A stretch of DNA of 64,000 bases from Ga0077555 sp033764055. Its GTDB lineage: Bacteria; Pseudomonadota; Alphaproteobacteria; Rhizobiales; Hyphomicrobiaceae. How positions within the stretch are numbered: the stretch's first letter is position 1; every line of letters starts with the position of its first letter. The notes beneath the pieces are model-generated. The model was not told where the DNA came from and ran no database searches. It was given only the letters and a program-made list of their open reading frames with translations. The stretch is taken from NCBI GenBank assembly GCA_033764055.1, contig JANRJI010000134.1:1-64000 (forward strand), written 5' to 3'. Made by a program: the position numbers and the translations under genes. Shown in pieces: positions 34,319-42,587 of the stretch.

Positions 34319-34802
34319 CTGCAGTCTCGCGGAAGGCGACGTTGACGTTCTCGGCAGTCATCGCACTGGTCCACACCTTCGGTTGGCGGGACCGGCGGAT
34401 GGGCTCGGGCAGCAGCTTGTCGTCGGGTGGGGTGAGATCGACCTTGTTCAGGACCAGGCTGAAATGGCGGCTCGGCATGGCGTCGGTGAAAGCCTCGGCA
34501 AGGGCAGCCATGTGCTCGAGCGTCGTCGGTCGGGTGACGTCGCCGACGATCAGGGCGCCGGAGGCTCCCTTGGCGTAGACGTGCGAAAAGATGCTGTGGC
34601 CGTAGCTGCCGTCCGTATCCCAGATGACGAGCTCGATTGCCCGGTCCTTGGCCGGTCCCAGGCCTTTGAGCTCGTAACGGTAGAGATCGACGCCCATGGT
34701 AGCCTGATAGTCCGTCGGCAGCTCGTCGAGCACGAAACGCCGGACCAGCGACGTCTTGCCGACACCGATCTCGCCGAGCAGGAGAATTTTCCGTGTGATC
34801 AA
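34293..34802 (-). CDS. Ras-like small GTPase
   Basis: A 169-residue Ras-superfamily GTPase. P-loop G-E-I-G-V-G-K-T-S at residues 10-18, switch I threonine T35, switch II D62-T-D-G65, guanine motif N119-K-V-D122 and T-S-A147 are all present. The residue matching the catalytic glutamine of Ras is serine (S66), and the alanine of D-T-A-G is aspartate, so intrinsic hydrolysis may be slow or need a partner. The start is a TTG at 34802 with GGAGG six bases upstream, overlapping the stop of the OmpA-domain gene as TTGA. It resembles the uncharacterised prokaryotic Ras-like groups rather than MglA, judged by eye. Confidence 0.9.
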   Translation of the reverse strand: MITRKILLLGEIGVGKTSLVRRFVLDELPTDYQATMGVDLYRYELKGLGPAKDRAIELVIWDTDGSYGHSIFSHVYAKGASGALIVGDVTRPTTLEHMAALAEAFTDAMPSRHFSLVLNKVDLTPPDDKLLPEPIRRSRQPKVWTSAMTAENVNVAFRETADAIVRREC

Positions 34803-37006
34803 GGCGCGCCTCCACGCTCGCCCTGGAAGCCGAGCTCGAGCTCGACCCGGCGATTGGGGCTCCCCGGTCCCGTCCCGGGCGCGAGAGTGACACTGCCGGG
34901 GCGACCGACGGCAACGAGCAGCTCCCGCGGCGCGCCTTGCGCGACGAGGTCGGCCGCGACCTTATCCGCGCGGGCCTGCGCCAATGCGAGGTTCCGTGCC
35001 GAGGTGCCCGTCTCGTCCGTATACCCGACCACCCGTACGAGGCTGCCAGCCCCCTTGATCAGCGGCACCAGGGAGGCGATGAGCGCCCCGGTGCCGGCGG
35101 CGTCGCGATAGTCCGTGTCGTTGACGAAGAACACCGCGTTGGCGCGAGTCAGCGCTGCCAGCTGCTCGCGCGGTGTCGGCGGCACCGGGGCCAGCGCCGC
35201 AAGTCGGCTCTCCAACTCGGCGAGACGCTCCTTCAGGCGCCGTTCCAACGCCGTCACACGCAGCTCGGCGCGCTGGTCCACCTCCTCCGCGCGACGCGCG
35301 ATGCGCTCCCCGACATCGTCGAGGCGCCGTGCCAGCGGCGCCATCCGTCGACGCTGCTCGAGCTGCCCGACGATCCCCGTGATGCGGTCGGCCAGGAGAC
35401 CGAGACTCTCGATCGCATTGGTCGCATCGCGAGGAGCCGGCGAACCGATGACGGCCTCGGCACCCGCCAGGCGCGCCAGCTGATCGGCCGACCGTTGCAG
35501 CGCGTCGATGCTCTGTGCGAGGCCGGCTGGGGCATGGCGGACGGCGCTCTCGGCCTGGAGGGCAGTCAATTGCTGGGCGGCACCCCTGGCGGCATCCTCT
35601 GCGACCACCAGCGCTGCCCTGTCGTCGGCCTCGGCGAGCCGATCGCGGGCCGCCAGGAGCCCGGTCGCCAGGGCCGAGAGCTTCGGAAGCACCCTCTCCA
35701 CCGACCGCTCGAGGGCAGCGGCGCCGACCCGTGCGTCGACATCGGTGGTCGGGATGACGCTGACGGCCGCCACCAGCTCCACGGTGGGCGCCATCTGCTT
35801 GAGGCCGGCAAGCACCAGACGCCGGCTGGTCTCGTCCGGCACGAGCCCGGTCACCCAGAGCCGCCCGCCGCCGCGCTCCGCGTGCACCTTCACCGGATAG
35901 CCCGCCAGCGCGGGAACGCCCGCTACCACGCTGTCGGCCCGCTCCTGCAGACGGCTCGTCAGCCACGAAACATGGACCTGCCAACCGACCAGAAGGGCGA
36001 GCGGTAAGCCGACGACTGCCGCAAGTGCCCAGAGCGCTTTGTGCCCATGCCCTTTCGACATCGCCCGGGTGCGCTCCGTGGCGCTCTCCTCGAGCCGCCG
36101 TGCGAGATCGCCGAGCAGCTCCTGGTAAGCGGTGTCCCGGTGAGCTACTGCCGCTTCGCCTGTGAGGCTCCTTGCCTCCTGCTCGATGCTCTGATGGCGA
36201 CCGAGGACGCGGATCAGCTCTCCGTCGAACAGCTGATCCACACCGGCCGGAGCCGAGCCTTTGCACTTGGCCGCCAGAAGATGGGTCGGCGCGCCGCGAA
36301 TGTAGAGCCGATGCTCGTCGAGATCGAGCGTCCTCAGGGTCTCCTTGCCGGCTTCGAACGCCTCCTCGGCGAAAGCCGTGATGGCCGTGAGGAATCCACT
36401 GACGAGGGCATCCCGATTACCGCTCGCTGCTCCCGATCCAGGCTCCGTCGCGGTGTCGCCTTCACCGCGTCGTTCCCAGTGCTGGATCAGCTCGCCCGAG
36501 CCGCGGCGGATGAGAAACAGCTCCTCCACCTGCAGCTGCTGCGTCTCGGCGAGCGCCAGCTCCGCCATGGGACGGCCGGTGGACAGGCTCCGCAGCCAGA
36601 GCGCCAGGCGGTTCTGGCTGAGGCCGGCTTCCAGCCGCCGGTTGATCTCCTGCATCATGTCGCGGACGGCGCTCGCCACGTAGCGACGCACCAGCTCGCC
36701 CATGCGCGGGTACATCAGGCCTGTGATCTGGTCCTGCATGTCCGGAGACTTCATCTCCGTCCGCAGCGTTCGCAGAACCATGGGCGACATCGCATCGGCC
36801 AACTCGCGATGACGTGCTGCCTCTGCATCACGGAGCGCGCCGTCGAGCACCTCCGCGACGCTCTGCTGGAATCGCGCGTCGCTGCCGACCCGCTCCTGCA
36901 GCTCCGCGATCCGCGCCGACAGGGTGTCGATCTCATGGCTCTCCTGGGCGAAAAGGAGCTCCTTGAGCCGCGCGACGGTCTCTTGAGACTTGGTGGGCTG
37001 CGTCAT
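34799..37006 (-). CDS. bitopic membrane protein with cytoplasmic helical domain, BON-like region and OmpA domain
   Basis: A 735-residue protein with a long cytoplasmic N-terminal part (about 1-320, helical, with a mixed domain near 195-275), one membrane helix at about 322-342, a BON-like segment at about 358-413 (Y-P-V-K-V-H, L-W-V-T-G-L-V-P), a long periplasmic coiled coil at about 430-610, and a C-terminal OmpA domain with G-Y-T-D-E-T-G-T and A-R-N-L-A-L-A-Q-A-R-A. It could carry a signal between the cell wall and the cytoplasmic GTPase and kinase encoded next. Its first 45 residues resemble the small coiled-coil protein upstream. Confidence 0.85.
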   Translation of the reverse strand: MTQPTKSQETVARLKELLFAQESHEIDTLSARIAELQERVGSDARFQQSVAEVLDGALRDAEAARHRELADAMSPMVLRTLRTEMKSPDMQDQITGLMYPRMGELVRRYVASAVRDMMQEINRRLEAGLSQNRLALWLRSLSTGRPMAELALAETQQLQVEELFLIRRGSGELIQHWERRGEGDTATEPGSGAASGNRDALVSGFLTAITAFAEEAFEAGKETLRTLDLDEHRLYIRGAPTHLLAAKCKGSAPAGVDQLFDGELIRVLGRHQSIEQEARSLTGEAAVAHRDTAYQELLGDLARRLEESATERTRAMSKGHGHKALWALAAVVGLPLALLVGWQVHVSWLTSRLQERADSVVAGVPALAGYPVKVHAERGGGRLWVTGLVPDETSRRLVLAGLKQMAPTVELVAAVSVIPTTDVDARVGAAALERSVERVLPKLSALATGLLAARDRLAEADDRAALVVAEDAARGAAQQLTALQAESAVRHAPAGLAQSIDALQRSADQLARLAGAEAVIGSPAPRDATNAIESLGLLADRITGIVGQLEQRRRMAPLARRLDDVGERIARRAEEVDQRAELRVTALERRLKERLAELESRLAALAPVPPTPREQLAALTRANAVFFVNDTDYRDAAGTGALIASLVPLIKGAGSLVRVVGYTDETGTSARNLALAQARADKVAADLVAQGAPRELLVAVGRPGSVTLAPGTGPGSPNRRVELELGFQGERGGAP

Positions 37007-37081
37007 CCTGTGGCTCGGCTCCGACGTTCCGGCCAGGTCGCGGGATCGTCCCCGCGACGGGTGCGGCCGGCCTGCTGGATG

Positions 37082-37390
37082 CTACGACCGGCTGATTTGG
37101 CCGATCCTCTCGCCGAGCTCCACGACGTGTCGGGCAAGATCGTCGAACGACTGGCGGCGCTCGTTGGCCACATCGCCCGACATCTGGTCGAGTCGAGCCT
37201 GGATGGCATCGAGCTTGCGATGGAGCCCCTGCTCCAGCTCTCTCACACGAGCCTCGATCAGCGCCAACCGCGCATCGCTGTCCCGCTTGAACTCGCCGAA
37301 CAGCAACTCGCGGATCTGTTGCATCTTGTCCTCGAACGGCTCGTGCGCGCCACTGCCGTTGCGGAATTCACCGAAGGGTGAGGTGCTCAT
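37082..37390 (-). CDS. small coiled-coil protein at the head of the GTPase operon
   Basis: A 102-residue soluble protein, almost all amphipathic helix after about residue 20. The stretch I-R-E-L-L-F...R-V-R-E-L-E is similar to I/L-K-E-L-L-F...R-I-A-E-L-Q at the start of the downstream 735-residue protein, suggesting a shared interaction helix or an old duplication. AGGA lies 11 nt before the ATG. It is 75 nt from the next gene. No known family recognised. Confidence 0.75.
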   Translation of the reverse strand: MSTSPFGEFRNGSGAHEPFEDKMQQIRELLFGEFKRDSDARLALIEARVRELEQGLHRKLDAIQARLDQMSGDVANERRQSFDDLARHVVELGERIGQISRS

Positions 37391-37781
37391 GCGCGGAGCG
37401 TCCTGACGTGTACAGAATGGATTAGGGGCGCGATCCGATGCCGTCTCGCTGACTCCAGTGTAGCCGGTCCAGAGGAATATTAGTATTTCCGGATCGTTTA
37501 AGGCTCTTCAACGCCAGAGGAGAAGTGTTTCCCACCAGGGGAGGCGTAGCAGCTGCTCGCCGTCATGATCAACCGCCCGTAGCAACTGTCGCCACCTCCC
37601 CTTTGCACCTGGATTTGCGTTCAGAAATCCCAAGGCGAGCCAGAAGTTAGCGCAATTGAATGCAAACGGCGGGCCAGTCGGTGTCCGACGGTCACTGGCC
37701 GACCAGCCGCTCGGCAGAAGGATCACGACCCTGGGCCACCTGCCCCAGGGCCGGGAAAACGCGACCAGCTCGTGTCCCGGT

Positions 37782-37793
37782 TCGCAATTGCCG
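37782..37793 (+). repeat. extra copy of the inner repeat arm
   Basis: TCGCAATTGCCG here equals twelve of the thirteen bases of the inner arm at 37874-37886. Both copies are preceded by CGTGTC (with five extra bases in this one), so about 18 bases are shared. Confidence 0.6.
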
Positions 37794-37860
37794 CCTACTT
37801 TGCGGCAACCTCTCCAGGCAATGGCGAGCCATAAGGGACACCAAATAAATCAATAGTTTA

Positions 37861-37934
37861 GTGTGGCGCGTGTCTCGCAATTGCCGACGCCGAGCGTGCC
37901 GCGATTTCTGGACGGCAATTGCGAGGCGCCACAC
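37861..37934. repeat. large two-step inverted repeat
   Basis: Outer arms GTGTGGCGC (37861-37869) and GCGCCACAC (37926-37934) and inner arms CTCGCAATTGCCG (37874-37886) and CGGCAATTGCGAG (37913-37925) are both perfect. A GTGT bulge on the left side and a 26-nt loop complete the structure. It has no T tract. It may be a REP/BIME-type element, the ends of a tiny non-autonomous element, or a protein-binding cruciform. Confidence 0.75.
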
Positions 37935-38048
37935 GAGCGGCTAGCTCGCCGGAATGGGCGCGAGACGACGGACACAGAGGACTCGTCCGCCCCAAATGCC
38001 GCCCCCGAGGCCGCCGCGGGCCCCGGTCGTCCAGTGCTGAGCACCCGA

Positions 38049-39272
38049 CTAGACGGCCCCCGACTTCCTCAACGCCGCGATCTCGTCCGCCGACTTGCCG
38101 AGCACGCTCTTCAGCACCTCGTCCGTATGCTGGCCCAGCAGCGGCGGCGGCGTATTGTACTCGATCGGCGTCTCGGAGAAGCGCATGGGGCTGCGCACCA
38201 GCGCGACCTTGCCGGCCGTAGGATGCGGGATCTCAACCTTGATGCCGCGCGCGACGACGTGCGGATCCTCGAACACCTCTTTCAGGTTGTTGATCGGACC
38301 GCATGGCACGCCCGCCGCTTCGAGCGCCGGTACCCACTCGGCGGTCGTCCGCTTCCTCATCAACTCGTCGAGGATCGGATCGAGCGCGTCGCGGTTGGCG
38401 ACCCGGGCCGCATTCGTGGCGAATCGCGCATCGGTCTTGAGCGCAGGCTGGCCGAGCAGATCGCACAGCTTGTTGAACAGGTTGTCGTTGCCGCAGGCGA
38501 TGATCACGGCGCCGTCCCTGGTCGGCACCGACTGGTAGGGTACGATGTTGGGATGCGTGTTGCCGAGCCGGACCGGCGGCTCGCCGGTGACGAGATAGTT
38601 CGCGCCCTGATTCGCCAGGAAACCGATCTGCGTGTCGAGCAGCGCCATGTCGATGTGCTGGCCCTTGCCGGTCCGCTCGCGATTGGCGATGGCGGCACAG
38701 ACGGCGATGGTCGAGTACATGCCGGTCATGATGTCGACCACCGGCACGCCCGCCCGCTGAGGGCCGCCACCCGGCTTGTTGTCGCGCTCGCCGGTGACGC
38801 TCATGAACCCGCCCATGCCCTGGATCATGAAGTCGTAGCCGGGCTTCGGGGCGTAGGGGCCGGTCTGGCCGAAGCCGGTGATCGAGCAATAGATGATGCC
38901 GGGGTTGATCGCCTTCAGATCCTCGTAGCCGAGGCCCTTGCTGGCAAGATCGCCGACCTTGAAGTTCTCGAGGAACACGTCAGCGCTCCTGGCGAGGTCC
39001 TTCACCAGCGCCGCACCGGCCTCGCTCGCGATGTCGATGGTGATCGATTTCTTGCCGCGGTTGGCACAGAGATAATAGCCGGCCTCCGTGGTCTCCTTGC
39101 CGTTCTCGTCCTTGGCCCAGGGCGGACCGAAGGCACGGCTATCGTCGCCCTTCTTGGGCCGCTCCACCTTGATTACCTCGGCTCCGAGATCGGCGAGGTT
39201 CTGCGCGCACCACGGTCCCGCGAGCACACGGGTGAGGTCGAGCACGCGGATGTGCGTTAGCGGTCCGGCCAT
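38049..39272 (-). CDS. family III CoA transferase (CaiB/BaiF)
   Basis: A 407-residue class III CoA transferase. The N-terminus has V-L-D-L-T-R-V-L-A-G-P-W-C, then G-A-E-V-I-K-V-E-R-P, L-C-A-N-R-G-K-K-S-I, and the catalytic aspartate in H-I-D-M-A-L-L-D-T-Q. The C-terminal P-C-G-P-I-N-N motif is present. Members move CoA between carboxylic acids such as formate, oxalate, succinate, carnitine or mesaconate; the pair used here is not decided by sequence. AGAGGA lies 9 nt before ATG 39272. Confidence 0.93.
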   Translation of the reverse strand: MAGPLTHIRVLDLTRVLAGPWCAQNLADLGAEVIKVERPKKGDDSRAFGPPWAKDENGKETTEAGYYLCANRGKKSITIDIASEAGAALVKDLARSADVFLENFKVGDLASKGLGYEDLKAINPGIIYCSITGFGQTGPYAPKPGYDFMIQGMGGFMSVTGERDNKPGGGPQRAGVPVVDIMTGMYSTIAVCAAIANRERTGKGQHIDMALLDTQIGFLANQGANYLVTGEPPVRLGNTHPNIVPYQSVPTRDGAVIIACGNDNLFNKLCDLLGQPALKTDARFATNAARVANRDALDPILDELMRKRTTAEWVPALEAAGVPCGPINNLKEVFEDPHVVARGIKVEIPHPTAGKVALVRSPMRFSETPIEYNTPPPLLGQHTDEVLKSVLGKSADEIAALRKSGAV

Positions 39273-39634
39273 GGCGGGGTTTCCTCTTGGGAGCGCGACA
39301 GCGTCTGTCAATGTCGAGAAGCGGTCATATAAGCCCCGCCCCGCCCGTGCAAGCAAGGGGAGCGTCCGGGCATGCCCCCTCCGACTGCGCAACCGGCCGC
39401 ACCGAAAGTCGGCGAAGCTCCATGGGACGGTGCCTCTTGGATCGCCCAGAGCCTCAGAGAGCGAGACGATGTCGGTGATCGTCTGATGAGGGTAATCGGT
39501 CGGGACGCCGACAGCGGCTCGATGCACATCGCGGCCTGATCGAAGCCGGCGCAAGACAATCGATCGCCGGCGTTTCGCATCGCCCGTCGATGTGGTATGT
39601 TTTCGCAGGTGCAAAAGAGAGGCGTGGTCGCTCG
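39273..39634. other. 362-bp divergent region between the CoA transferase and phaR
   Basis: No gene is seen. TATATG on the minus strand near 39330 may belong to the transferase promoter. For phaR, TATGTT at 39597-39602 is a plausible -10, but the -35 is weak. PhaR proteins bind their own promoters; no clear repeat was noticed. Confidence 0.35.
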
Positions 39635-40336
39635 ATGCTGAACAAGCCTGAATCTTCCTCCGACAAGAAGGAGCCGGTGGTCGTCAAGAAGTACGCCAAT
39701 CGGCGACTCTACAACACCGAGACGAGCACCTATGTGACGCTCGACGACCTGGCCGCGATGGTCCGTGCAGAGCGCGATTTCGTCGTCTATGATGCGAAGT
39801 CCGGCGAGGATCTGACGCACTCCGTGCTCACTCAGATCATCGTCGAGCAGGAGAGCCGGGCGGGCACCCAGACGCTGTTGCCGGTGCCGTTCCTCCGCCA
39901 GCTCATACGCTTTTACGGCGACACGATGGAGCGTCTCGTGCCGAGCTATCTGCAAGTCAGCCTGGAAACGCTGGCCAAGGAGCAGGATCGCTTTAGGAAG
40001 CAGTTCACCAGCGCGTTCACGCCGCACGGCGCATTCGAGGCCTACCAGGAGCAGGCGCGGAAAAACCTCGCCATGTTCGAGCAGGCCATGAGCATCTTCA
40101 CGCCCTTCAATCCCGGGGGCAAGCCAGGAGCAGGCGGAGATCCGGCGGCGAAGGGGCAGCCCTCTCCGGCAGCTGGTGGGGCACCTGCGGCGCCAGCCGA
40201 CCAGAGCCCGTCCCCGAAGAAGCCGGCACAGCAGCCCGAGCAGCGCCGCCCTGCAAATGAGCTGGACGAGCTGAAGTCACAGCTCGCCGCTATGCAGGCC
40301 AAGCTCGAGAAGCTGTCCAACGGCTCGGGGAGTTAG
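39635..40336 (+). CDS. phaR: polyhydroxyalkanoate synthesis repressor PhaR
   Basis: A 233-residue regulator with the N-terminal PHB/PHA accumulation regulator DNA-binding domain: V-V-V-K-K-Y-A-N-R-R-L-Y-N-T-E-T-S-T-Y-V near residues 15-34, then the L-L-P-V-P-F-L-R-Q-L-I-R-F-Y-G and M-E-R-L-V-P-S-Y-L segments that bind polymer. The tail is Pro/Ala-rich and ends in a short coiled coil. PhaR represses phasin and its own gene until PHB is present. The synthesis genes phaA, phaB and phaC are not in this window. The internal ATG at 39635 is favoured by family alignment. Confidence 0.95.
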   Translation: MLNKPESSSDKKEPVVVKKYANRRLYNTETSTYVTLDDLAAMVRAERDFVVYDAKSGEDLTHSVLTQIIVEQESRAGTQTLLPVPFLRQLIRFYGDTMERLVPSYLQVSLETLAKEQDRFRKQFTSAFTPHGAFEAYQEQARKNLAMFEQAMSIFTPFNPGGKPGAGGDPAAKGQPSPAAGGAPAAPADQSPSPKKPAQQPEQRRPANELDELKSQLAAMQAKLEKLSNGSGS

Positions 40337-40651
40337 TGGCGCAGGCCGGAAGCCGGCGCGCAAAGTATCGGTCGGTTCGCCGTGAGAGGAATTGAACGGC
40401 TAGCCGTTCCATGCCGAAGGCACGGAGACGGTTCGCGTGCGCCCTGGGACTGAAGGCGCCGGACGGACCAGCTCGCACCCCGGCTGTCGATGCGAACGGA
40501 TCGCGCCAGCACACACATTTCAACTGCGATTCAAGGGCGCCTTGCACCTTACTGCTTGAATTCGCCACAATCGCGCTACAAGTCATTCATGCAGCAGGAG
40601 ATTTCTTGCCTGCTGTCACCGCCGGCCACCGCCGGCAGAAGAGGTGCTCAC
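40337..40651. other. 315-bp intergenic region, nothing recognised
   Basis: Between phaR and a tiny membrane protein gene on the same strand. I see no hairpin, promoter or coding frame of merit except GAGGTG just before the ATG at 40652. Confidence 0.35.
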
Positions 40652-40879
40652 ATGAACGCGGTCAAGGTCATTGCCATCTGGGGCCTCGTGGCGATTGCAG
40701 CTTCCGTGAGTGCTGGCATCATTGCGGCCGCCAAGAACCGGGACCATTCGTGGTGGGCGGCCTGGAGCTTTGTCGTACCGCCCATGCTGCTCGTCCTGCT
40801 GGCGTTGCCGCGCAACGCCGGACCGAAACCGCGTCGTCCGTCGCTCGATGAGGAGGACAAGGATCGGGAATGGGCATGA
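40652..40879 (+). CDS. small two-span membrane protein
   Basis: A 75-residue protein with two hydrophobic helices (about 3-25 and 34-54) joined by a short loop K-N-R-D-H-S-W-W and a charged C-terminal tail of about 20 residues. GAGGTG precedes the ATG at 40652. No family recognised. It is convergent with the bactofilin gene. Confidence 0.65.
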   Translation: MNAVKVIAIWGLVAIAASVSAGIIAAAKNRDHSWWAAWSFVVPPMLLVLLALPRNAGPKPRRPSLDEEDKDREWA

Positions 40880-40981
40880 CGCTGTCGGCTCCCATTGCAG
40901 CCGGCCTTGCATGTCACGCGTGGTCGGCGCTGCGAATGAACGCCGGCCGGTGACGTGGCGGAATGGCTTCGGCCAGCAAGA

Positions 40982-41509
40982 CTATTCGAAGACGGGCTTG
41001 AGCTCGTTGGTGTCTTCCGGGCGCCGCACGCGGCCATCGAGATGTGCACCCTGCTCGACAGTCAACTGGCGATGGTGAACATCCCCGGCCACCCTCGCAC
41101 TCTCCCGCAACATCACGGTCATGGCCTTCACGGTGCCCGATACGGCTCCCCGGACCTCGACGCTGTCACCGGATACGACGCCGGTCACGCGCCCCTTCTC
41201 GCCGATGATGACCTCGTTGCCGACCACATCGCCTTCGACGAAGCCGTCGACCTGGAGGGTGCCCTTGGTGATGATGCGGAGGCCCTGGCCGACGATCGTC
41301 AGATCGTTGCCGATGATCGAGTAGCTGCGCTCTGTCCCGCCGGCATCCGCCGTCCGGGAGGTGACCGGCCGATCGCCGATGGGTGGCGGAGCGTTGCGCA
41401 ACGCGTCGACCTCCGTAGAAGCAGAGAATCGCGGTGATTCCTGCTGTTTGTCCAGGCGTGCGATATCGGCGATGGTCCTAGATCCGGTAGCCGGCTGACG
41501 CGTAAACAT
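40982..41509 (-). CDS. bactofilin (polymer-forming cytoskeletal protein)
   Basis: A 175-residue bactofilin. A disordered N-terminus of about 65 residues is followed by a right-handed beta-helix core from about 66 to 160, with repeated hydrophobic-glycine steps such as G-Q-G-L-R-I-I-T-K-G-T-L-Q-V-D-G and G-D-V-V-G-N-E-V-I-I-G. Bactofilins form nucleotide-free filaments and scaffold wall synthesis or stalk and polar structures. The usual M23 peptidase neighbour is absent here. Confidence 0.93.
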   Translation of the reverse strand: MFTRQPATGSRTIADIARLDKQQESPRFSASTEVDALRNAPPPIGDRPVTSRTADAGGTERSYSIIGNDLTIVGQGLRIITKGTLQVDGFVEGDVVGNEVIIGEKGRVTGVVSGDSVEVRGAVSGTVKAMTVMLRESARVAGDVHHRQLTVEQGAHLDGRVRRPEDTNELKPVFE

Positions 41510-41599
41510 GGGCGTGGCCCCCTCTCAGAAGCGTTGCCCTCCCCGACGCCCAGCAGGTCACGGGCTCATGGTGAAAATATGTCGAAGGGCAGCACGGCG

Positions 41600-42460
41600 T
41601 CAGGCAGCGGATGTGGCAGCAGGAGATGATTGAAGGCTGACCGGTCGCAATCGCTTTCCAGTCTGTGCCCGCTCGGCTGCGGGAAGCACGTCGAGGCTCG
41701 GCCAGAGACCCGTCACGAGTGTCCGGGCGTAGCCGTTTGCATATCCCAGGCGTCGCATTGCGGCAGCCGCACCGTGGTGATCGTAGGTCAGGCGGTGCGT
41801 CGACAGGCTGACCCTTCCTCCAATCTGCCTCACCAAGCCGTACCACACGTCCGTGGTGCCATCGTTGGCCGGCATGCCGATCACGCCCGCATTGAACCAG
41901 ACTTGACAGCCGGAGCGTGCAATGAAGGGAACACCGCAGTGGCCGGCGATGACGACGTCGGCATCGGCCTCGGCTCCAGCCAACGCGCATTCCTCGGCGA
42001 TCGTTCGCTTGTCCGAGGCGAAAACCCAGCGGCTCACCACGGCGACCCCCCCGTGGACGACGCGGAACGATTGCCCGCCGAAGCGGAACCTCAAGGTCGA
42101 CGGAAGGCTCCCCATCCATTCACGGCTTTCGGCTGAAATGCGGCTGGCTGCGAACGGGTACCAGCCCTTGGCCAGCAGATCGCAAGCGCTGCCCTCCTCG
42201 AAATTGCAGGCGCAATCAGGTGCTCCCGCCGACAGTTGCTGCTCGCAATTGCCCTGTATGACACGGCAGCCCCATCGCGCAATCGCGGCGGCGGTCTCCT
42301 CGGGCTCGGCACAATACGCCACGATATCGCCGGTGCAGATCACTCGGTCCGCCGGGATCGCCAGCCGCACCGCCTCGGCCATCAGGGCCTGCGTGGCCCG
42401 CAGGTTCGAGTATGGGCCGCCGAAAATCAGTAGCGGCGCCTCTCCGATGAACTCGATCAT
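41600..42460 (-). CDS. metallophosphoesterase-family protein with altered first motif
   Basis: A 286-residue calcineurin-like phosphoesterase. Visible metal motifs are C-T-G-D-I-V-A-Y-C near residue 43, G-N-C-E-Q near 72, V-V-H-G-G near 135 and A-G-H-C-G near 173. Motif I, usually D-x-H-x-N near the start, reads G-G-P-Y-S-N-L here, so two expected ligands are missing; I believe relatives share this change. GGGAG lies 10 nt before ATG 42460. Substrate unknown. Confidence 0.82.
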   Translation of the reverse strand: MIEFIGEAPLLIFGGPYSNLRATQALMAEAVRLAIPADRVICTGDIVAYCAEPEETAAAIARWGCRVIQGNCEQQLSAGAPDCACNFEEGSACDLLAKGWYPFAASRISAESREWMGSLPSTLRFRFGGQSFRVVHGGVAVVSRWVFASDKRTIAEECALAGAEADADVVIAGHCGVPFIARSGCQVWFNAGVIGMPANDGTTDVWYGLVRQIGGRVSLSTHRLTYDHHGAAAAMRRLGYANGYARTLVTGLWPSLDVLPAAERAQTGKRLRPVSLQSSPAATSAA

Positions 42461-42587
42461 TGCCGGTCGGCTCCCACAGAAGGATCGCTTTCGGATAGCC
42501 GGCGGGTGCGTCGGGCTCAATGCGCATCTCGGTCAACTCGTCGTGTCCCACAGCGGGCCGACGAACGACCTCCGGGCGCTCACATGA

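Larger units (their letters stand above)
37391..38048. other. 658-bp intergenic region with repeated palindromic elements
   Basis: This spacer is less GC-rich than its surroundings, with an AT-rich patch at about 37845-37860. It contains a large inverted repeat (37861-37934) and a partial third copy of its inner arm at 37782-37793. The promoter of the GTPase operon should lie at 37400-37500, where TACTAATATTCC and GGCTACACTGG are the least GC-rich pieces. The one longer open frame, 37508-37726 minus, has no ribosome-binding site and odd composition, and I do not support it. Confidence 0.5.

Noticed and set aside
37508..37726. A 72-codon minus-strand frame in the large spacer before the GTPase operon
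   Set aside because: No ribosome-binding site, tryptophan-rich odd composition and no similarity seen; the region is better explained as regulatory or repeat DNA.
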